DNA from: Siphonodentalium dalli
Taxonomy: Eukaryota > Mollusca > Scaphopoda > Gadilida > Siphonodentaliidae
Assembly (NCBI GenBank): GCA_032622095.1
Contig: CP136069.1
Location: 127,741,450 to 127,805,449, forward strand
Length of the DNA: 64,000 nucleotides
Reading direction: 5' to 3'
In this document: positions 57,654-64,000 of the stretch, piece after piece
Position numbering within the stretch: the first letter of the stretch is position 1
Layout of the letters: each line of letters opens with the position of its first letter
Program-made: the position numbers and the translations under genes
The notes under the pieces: generated by a model
Told to the model about the DNA's origin: nothing
The model's database searches: none
What the model saw: the letters and a program-made list of their open reading frames with translations, nothing else

Positions 57654-59470
57654 AATTGTTCATTTATGAACGATTTATTATCAAAATAAAACCAGATAAC
57701 GATGCAAATTAAGAATATATGTGGATTTAAATTACAATTGATGCAATCATCTCATATTAGCGTGTGCATTATTTACAGTATGTACTTCCGGTATGACGTA
57801 ACATATTCGCGGAAGGACAAATAAACAGACAAAGATCCGGATCGAAAACATTACTTGCGTCCAGCATGGACTGGCGCAAGTAAATATATACAAGGGCAAA
57901 AAGGATGGGACGACAAGTGCTGCCACAATAGACAACGAAATATAGTGCAAATCCGATTAAATTTTCAGTACAGAAATGTGTGTACGATGCTGAAGAACAC
58001 CGACAAAAAGACGCGAATAACAGGCATTGTTTTGTCTTCTCGCGTGCGGAAAATGCGCACCGTCCATCTTGGAAAGAAACGGCACTCATTCCGTCATCGT
58101 GACGTAGTATACGTGTAATGCGCATACCTATCTTTTGTCCCCAGTGTTAAAGAGCGTAATATATACCGCGTTTAATATTTTCTTTTCACCTCAAAGTAGA
58201 TATATATAAATTGTCACTGATATCGTCTACCGCAGTTGTCATGGCCCTTGTACATCTCAACGGGAATACCTAGTCTGGTTCCTGGTCCAAAACTGAAAAC
58301 ATCTCGAAACGTAATTTAACCCTTTCTGCGCCACAGATAGTGGGGTCCCTCAGACCAAACCAATCGCGATAATGTGACTTTAGTGACTAAACCATGAATC
58401 TTCTGATGTACGTTGCTTGGTTAGAGGGGACACTTTTTGGAGGGGGTGCGCGGGTGATGGCGATTGCTTGTACGACTAACGTACTATATGCATGGGTAGC
58501 GGAATATCAGACAATTAATTCCAAATAGACAAATTATCACATTTTTGTTTCGATGATCTTGACCTCAGGAATTGACATAGACCACAAATGTCATAGTGGC
58601 CCAGTCCGTTTGATGGACCATTACTTGTACTATGGGTTAACATCATTTCTTCAAACACAAAACTCATTGGTTCCCAGCAGTGGCCTTTTGCAACGTTTCG
58701 CCAAATATTTAATGCGGTTGGCATGGAATTCTGATTTTATCCCGACAAAAAGTTTCTCTAACTTAGCAACATATAATTGAAGTTTCTCGCTTTAGTTACT
58801 AAAGTTACGATTAAACCCTTACGGGACCCATCACTTTCACTGAGGTGCGATTTCATTAGACCTAAGTATATTTACATGTCGCTTCCATGTATCAGCAGTG
58901 TAACAATACTGATGAAATGTAGAAACCAGCAATCACAAGTTGGCGATATAGAAACCGAATCGTGGAATAACATAAGTCACTCTCAGCGAGTTTGTTCCCT
59001 ATATGTGAGCAAGGTATTGGTGATGTACCATTTTGTTATCACATGTGAAATTATTAAATAACTAAGAGAAAAATATATTGATACCAACCATATCAATGTC
59101 GATTAAGTTAATCAATACATACGACGAGACACCGTCAATGATCTCGCGACATTTATTAAGAAAGCGACGGCGAAATGATGACATATTTTATTGTAAATCC
59201 CAAACGAATATAAATACATACATAGTTATTTACAAGCAAGAGATGGACAGTATAGGACATAAAATGGGGATGGGAGAACACGTTAATGCAACTTAGAGAA
59301 GCTCTTCTCCCATAATTGTCGAAATTGTAACCACTTCAAACATTGATAATCTACAAATGTACAATGACCCGGAGTACATCAGTGGGTGGTCCTATCGATA
59401 TATACATGTAGATAGCGTAAAATCCAATTTCGTATTATTTACGTATTGTTCCTTACATATGTGTCTAGAT
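57654..59470. other. Unassigned DNA; solo TTAA terminus at 58316
   Basis: At 58316-58335 TTAA is followed by CCCTTTCTGCGCCAC, a piggyBac-like terminus with no matching right end seen. Other frames (57769-58125 minus, 58553-58780 plus) show no motif. Confidence 0.4.
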
Positions 59471-59684
59471 ACAGTAATGCCCTAATTAATCGACTCAATA
59501 ACCACAGCAGAATTATGGGTAATTTTTCAGGATTTAGTCGGAAATATGGCTTGTTGCCATTCATCGGAAAGCTCTCGGGGAGAGCTTCCGATGAATGGCA
59601 ACAAGCCATATTTCCGACTAAATCCTGAAAAATTACCCATAATTCTGCTGTGGTTACGTGGTCAATTACTTTGGGCATTACTGT
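59471..59684. repeat. Near-perfect 214-bp palindrome
   Basis: Two arms of about 105 bases meet near 59577. The inner ~78 bases (ACCACAGCAGAATTATGGG to GGAAAGCTCTC) are repeated in reverse with one visible indel; the outer ~25 bases are diverged (CAGTAATGCCC pairs with GGGCATTACTG). Three overlapping open frames here mirror one another and are not genes. Confidence 0.93.
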
Positions 59685-59969
59685 ATGCCACTCACATCAT
59701 TATGCATACTCTCTTATCACAACTGTGAAGAGAGTATAATGAATGATTAAAACTTGAAACTTGATAGTTTGAATCACGCCAGTGTGCGCCGAAACCAGCT
59801 GAGAAGCAAATTGACAAATTGACAAACAATCAATATACACAAAACCGGATACCCTCACCACGAACCAGTTTCCCCCGTGACAACTTATGAGGGCTTTACA
59901 CGCAATGTGCGAATATAACTGACTTGAGTAGTTTGTTGATCCTCATCTGTGGTGGAAGGCGTGTTTTTG

Positions 59970-59993
59970 GTTGATTGATTGATTGATTGATTG
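59970..59993. repeat. (GATT)n simple repeat
   Basis: Six tandem GATT units. Complement of the SINE (ATCA)n tail, so possibly the start of a decayed reverse SINE (GTCGTATTAGCC follows). Confidence 0.8.
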
Positions 59994-60430
59994 TCGTATT
60001 AGCCAACATACATGTCGGATAAGGATATGGTAACCTGATTTACATGAACATCACAAACATGAACAATAAACACGGGTATTGATGAATATTGTTCGGGGTG
60101 ACATATATGTCGTTCTGATAATGTGTGTTTGGAGGTAGAAATACAGTAGAAATTTTAACACGTTTTGAATGTTCGCCTGCTACTTTGAGCAAAATATCTA
60201 ATAAGCGTCGATACTTCTGTCGCCCAAAATAAGTAGATGGCAAAGAGCGTTCTCAATTATGAGCTTTTGTGGTAGTTTTCCACCTATTAATCGTGGGTAA
60301 TTTTGTGGATTTTCGCGATGCTTGTGTGATACGAATGACGGTGATTGCAAGTATTTTTCGTGACATTTTTTCTTGTAAGAGGAAAATTCACAGATTTGGA
60401 CACAAGTCCAAATTTTATGAATTAATTATA

Positions 60431-60555
60431 CTTACCTGGTATGACATATAGAAATAGCCTTTTCCGACCTATTTCCGCAATTCGCCCTCGTTCGTTCCGC
60501 TTCCGGATCGAAGTTTTTAACCCAACCGTATACTCGACCGAAGCGCCACCGCTTC
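60431..60555. repeat. DIRS-like terminal inverted repeat (3' side of element)
   Basis: Inverted match to 63766-63891 with few differences; shared blocks include CTTACCTGGTATGACATATA and CGACCGAAGCGCCACCGC. Confidence 0.93.
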
Positions 60556-60622
60556 CTAGGTTGAATCCCATGGCGATCGAAAGCAGCATGAGACCAACCA
60601 TAGGGGAGGAAGGGTGGGAATT

Positions 60623-60727
60623 ATCATACCAGGTAAGTATAATTAATTCATAAAATTTGGACTTGTGTCCAAATCTATGAATTTTATTTCATTAATTAGT
60701 CCTTACCTGATATGACATATAGAAATA
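60623..60727. repeat. DIRS internal complementary region (circle-junction copy)
   Basis: 60623-60677 is the reverse complement of the left outer end (about 60392-60446, including TTTGGACACAAGTCC). 60679-60727 is the reverse complement of the right outer end (63868-63914, including AGGACTAATTAATG). Read on the minus strand the region is exactly right end joined to left end, as expected for the template used to close the circular intermediate. Confidence 0.9.
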
Positions 60728-60914
60728 TCTCTGATTTAACAGATTCCATCGCTGAGCTGTACGTTGCGGTCCGATGTGATGGTCTCATGAATCTTCCATG
60801 AATGTTCATTTATAACGTATATACAAGTTATTTATTTGGATTTTTACTTTGCTGTTCCCACTATATACAAATACTGGAAGTCTATCTCCATACAATTCGC
60901 CGGGAAATTTCAAC

Positions 60915-61892
60915 TTAATCAGCTTTCAAAACATTAACATCAATGTCCCTCAAATAGAAATGCACAAAGGTCGAAGCCTGGCTCCAATCTGCACTTTCCA
61001 GAATACTGGCCATACTGGCGCCCTTGAACAAGGCACATGAAGGACCAACGGCTCTTGTAGAATGTCCTGTAATACCAGTCAAACCACCATCTAGAATGGA
61101 AACATAAGACTTTTTATAGTATGCACAAGCCAATTAGATATCGTCTGGGACGAAATTGGTTTATGTGGAGCATTGACTGATAAAAACAATTGGTGTGCAG
61201 GAGAACGATAATCACTAGTCTTTGCCATATATAATGCCAATGCTCGTTTTGTGTCTAGCAATTCATTCTCTTCAAAAGATTGAACAAATATCATAGGATT
61301 CTGGTGAGTAACCCTATCTTGCTTGGCCAATCCTTGCCTTATAAATGTGATCCCATTATAATGCACTCTCATAAACCCTTCGTCCAAGCGAAGAGATTGC
61401 AAATCACTACAACGTCTAAAGGTTGTTATAGTCACAAGGAAAATCGTCTTCAAGGTAAGATATTTCAATGAGACTGATTCCAATGGATCGAAGGTTGATG
61501 CACTCAACATTCTCAAAACTTGTGGCGAGTCCCAAGAAGGTATCAACGGTCTAACAGGTGGCCTAGAATTGAACATACCCTTCAACATACGTATTATGAT
61601 GTTGCCCAATTGGAACGCCATCCACTGAGGGTAGCCACGAAGATAGCATAGATCGGTTACCCGAAACTGTTCTATATTGCAAACCAGAAGAAAATAATTC
61701 TGCTAACAAATTGGTACATTCAACTAGAGAAGCTTCATGGGGATTGATGTGCCGTTCAACACACCAGCTTCGAAATCTGTTGAATTTACATGTATAGTCT
61801 CGATTGGTCCCTGCCCTCCACGATGCCGAGACCAATCTTTGAGACTGTCGTGAAAACCATTCTGCTTGTAGGTGTCTGTTGACAGCCGCCAA
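60915..61892 (-). pseudogene. Tyrosine recombinase of the DIRS-like element, frameshifted
   Basis: Three overlapping frames make one protein. 61892-61563 carries the N-terminal DNA-binding helices (SRQSQRLVSASWRAGTNRDY, then FRSWCVERH). 61621-61091 carries the catalytic core with the first arginine in RRCSDLQSLRLDE. 61133-60915 carries GHSTRAV (the H-x-x-R box), ESADWSQASTF and the nucleophile tyrosine in FYLRD. All four expected catalytic positions are visible, so inactivation rests on frameshifts near 61590 and 61110. It would cut and join circle and target DNA. Confidence 0.85.
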
Positions 61893-61916
61893 GCTGTCAG
61901 TTTCAGAAAATCTATT

Positions 61917-62755
61917 TCATGATGATTCACTCTGTTCTCGTAGTGTGTTAGTAAATGGTCTATCTTCGGTAACTGAAGAGGAAGATCTATCAGTAATTCC
62001 AACATTTTGGGATACCAAAACCTGATCGGGCCACCGTGGTGCTATCAAAATGATTTCGCATTGAAATAGACTCATGCGAGCAAACATTCCCGTCCATGGT
62101 ATGGACAGAGCAACTAATGCATAGGCATGTGGATGATGTTGCCATGCACAAAATAGGAGTGCTTTCTTGTTCCGGTGAGTTGCAAATAGAGCCACCGTGG
62201 CCCCCCCCCACCATTAGAAAATCTCGTGTTTGACTTGTGAATCCAGTTCCCATTCGGTCTCTCTGACATAACATCGACTCAACAGATCTGCCAGACAATT
62301 TTGTTTGCCGGCAATATGGACTGCCCGAAGTGTCATGTTGTGATGCAGGGCATGCGACCACATTTGAAATGTTAATTGGCAGAGTGCTAGAGATTTCGCC
62401 CCCCCTGGTGGTTTATGCATTGCGCTAGTGTCACATTGTATTTGCGAACTAAACATTCTTGTACGCTAGCACCTATGTGAAGGTAATGATTTCCAAGAAC
62501 ACTGCCTTCATCTCCAAATTGTTTATATGGAGGGTTGTATCGTCTTTTGACCACAAACCCTGAATTGTTCGATTCTCTGAATGTGCTCCCCACCCCTTGA
62601 GACTGGCATCTGTCGTGATTGAAACCCAATTCGGAGGAGAGTGCAGTGATCGACCCCGTGAAATGTTGGGAACTTGTAGCCACCACCTCAGATGTGGTAA
62701 CAGGTCGGGAGTACAACAAATTTTGCGATCGTAAGGATGGATACACTAGTTTCAT
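61917..62755 (-). pseudogene. RNase H region of the DIRS-like element, frameshifted
   Basis: RNase H degrades the RNA strand of the hybrid during reverse transcription. About 62623-62515 reads ITTDASLKGWGAHSENRTIQ then NNLEMKAV (catalytic D and E). 62330-62290 reads HIAGKQNCLADLLSR (the final acidic position). 62195-61990 reads DLFATHRNKKALLFC-like then ILIAPRWPDQVLV, the linker typical before the recombinase in DIRS elements. The pieces lie in different frames. Confidence 0.82.
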
Positions 62756-62759
62756 TGAG

Positions 62760-63703
62760 TTAATAGATGCATTTGGCTGTCAGAGGCAAGTTGCATAATT
62801 CCTTAGAGTCCTCTAAGTTATACAAACATGCGTCCGAAATCGCTGCGTGCCTTCTAACCAGATGATGAAGCTCACATCCTCATGTACAGAATCAGCAGAA
62901 TCAACTGTAGTCATCAAAGATGCCAGGCCTTGTTGCAAAGAAGCAGTTGTGTCTATGCCAGCATGCACTGCGGCTTAGCCTATGTAAGCCATCTTCTCCA
63001 ATGATGTATATGGATGCGACACGAGCTGTCTGCCCACTATCAAAGTGGCAGCTTTTCCGTTATGGCGTATTAAACACAGATTCACAAATTCATCCAGTGA
63101 TGGGACGTTCAAAATCTTTTCTGATTCTCCCACCAATGGAAATTGTCCAAAGTGTTCTCCGAGAATGCCGTCATGTGCATCGGAGTCTTATGGTGCGTAA
63201 ACTGCTCAGTCACAGCTATTTGAGCCTCATCAAGCTCCAATCCAGACTTCTCTAGAGTTTTGGTAGGAAGTGCATCCTGTCCAAATATGTCCACCAGCCC
63301 TTTGGATAGCTGTGGTAATTTATCCTGATCGACACTAACGTTCAGGTCCAGGAGACATCACACTTGAATCAAACTGATTGTCTAACTCGTATAGCGACAG
63401 AGAATCAGTCTCATCAGACTCATATGCTAAATTCGGATGTTTCCTAGCTACACTTTTACGGGACTGCTCACAATGCTCCCTGGAGTGTGTGTCGTGTACG
63501 TGTGACCCAACAGATCCCATACGACTTCGGCACAAAACAAATCAAAGATTCCAGTTTCTCGCCGGTCATTCGTTTTCCTTCCGTAAGACCGACATTTCTT
63601 TCTGGAACTTCTCCTCCAACACGGTATAGCGTGTTTTTCTCCGCTTCTTCACAGGCTCAGGAGACTTATGACTAACGACTGATTCACCCGATGAATCCGA
63701 CAT
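62760..63703 (-). pseudogene. Gag-like ORF of the DIRS-like element, broken
   Basis: The ATG at 63703 begins MSDSSGESVVSHKSPEPVKK followed by a basic and then coiled-coil-like stretch (VLEEKFQKEMSVL), stopping after 45 codons at 63566. Open pieces continue in other frames, e.g. SDETDSLSLYELDN (63400s), VDIFGQDALPTKTLEKSG (63290s) and LVRRHAAISDACLYN (about 62860). The acidic N-terminus and late VRRHAA stretch suit DIRS Gag proteins. It would bind element RNA. Confidence 0.65.
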
Positions 63704-63765
63704 AACTATGTATGTAGTACGAACGAAATATGCGACTGCTTTCGAAGCGCCGAAAAATTCAACTG

Positions 63766-63891
63766 AGGAAGCGGTGGCGCTTCGGTCGAGTATACGGTTG
63801 GGTTATAAACTTCAATCCGGAAGCGGAACGAACGAGGGCGAATTGCGGAAATAGGTCGGAAAAGGTTATTTCTATATGTCATACCAGGTAA
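63766..63891. repeat. DIRS-like terminal inverted repeat (5' side of element)
   Basis: Complement of 60431-60555; contains GAAGCGGTGGCGCTTCGG and TTTCTATATGTCATACCAGG. The element boundary falls about 63911. Confidence 0.93.
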
Positions 63892-64000
63892 GGACTAATT
63901 AATGAAATAAAATGGCTTTCCAATTAAATTCTTAACTATTTGTATCAATCTGACAGTGGATCTTTAAGAAATTTGGTTTGGTGATCAAAATATGCAGATA

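Larger units (their letters stand above)
60383..63911 (-). mobile_element. DIRS-like tyrosine-recombinase retroelement, internally deleted
   Basis: DIRS elements copy through RNA and integrate as circles using a tyrosine recombinase, leaving no target duplication. Here ~125-base terminal inverted repeats (about 60431-60555 and 63766-63891) enclose a minus-strand coding fossil. In order: Gag start at 63703, Gag pieces to about 62760, RNase H (about 62640-62290), a SAM-like domain and tyrosine recombinase (about 61890-60915). An internal complementary region (60623-60727) copies the two outer ends joined head to tail. No reverse transcriptase is visible between Gag and RNase H; full DIRS elements are usually 5-6 kb, so this 3.5 kb copy has lost it. 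Several frameshifts make it non-autonomous. Confidence 0.9.

Noticed and set aside
59439-59728. Three similar ORFs on both strands
   Set aside because: Arms of the 214-bp palindrome.

Overview
This window looks like a gene-poor, repeat-dense stretch of an animal nuclear genome, most likely a mollusc or another lophotrochozoan. There are no operons, rRNA, tRNA genes or long reading frames. It does hold tRNA-derived SINEs with an (ATCA)n tail, non-LTR retrotransposon (LINE) fragments, a DIRS-type tyrosine-recombinase retroelement and many small inverted-repeat DNA transposons. The phylum is inferred from this repeat content, not from a marker gene. Arm and boundary coordinates were read by eye.

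Layout. 1-3.4 kb: a foldback hairpin and two same-oriented TTAA-flanked elements. 4-8.2 kb: a LINE reverse-transcriptase fossil split by a 3.2 kb GC-rich foldback element, which itself carries a hAT-like insertion. 10-12.3 kb: LINE 5' region with a zinc-knuckle ORF1, then a piggyBac-like MITE with a perfect hairpin. 13-19 kb: mostly unassigned AT-rich DNA with two more TTAA elements in the opposite orientation. 19-20.5 kb: a hAT-like element nested in a TTAA MITE. 20.7-26.3 kb and 31.9-34.4 kb: two copies (A and B, opposite orientations) of an unusual transposon with GGTCCGAATCGGC termini and 3-bp target duplications. Its core is two facing arrays of a ~130-bp GC-rich repeat. Copy A is interrupted by a 3.2 kb element with ~1 kb inverted arms and a 5-bp duplication. 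27-31 kb: MITEs carrying a shared 69-bp hairpin. 35-51 kb: SINEs, a LINE 3' end, Harbinger-like, hAT-like and TTAA elements, foldbacks and a ~120-bp tandem array. 51.6-57.7 kb: short lysine-rich open stretches, tandem repeats and the best host-exon candidate (56,412). 59.5 kb: a near-perfect 214-bp palindrome. 60.4-63.9 kb: a DIRS-like element with terminal inverted repeats, an internal complementary region equal to its circle junction, Gag, RNase H and tyrosine recombinase remnants, but no visible reverse transcriptase.

The mobile elements interact by nesting, so insertion order can be read in several places (LINE, then composite element; TTAA MITE, then hAT; copy A, then long-arm element). 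Host coding content is limited to one plausible first exon and a few weak ORFs. The most novel-looking item is the GGTCCGAATCGGC element pair.
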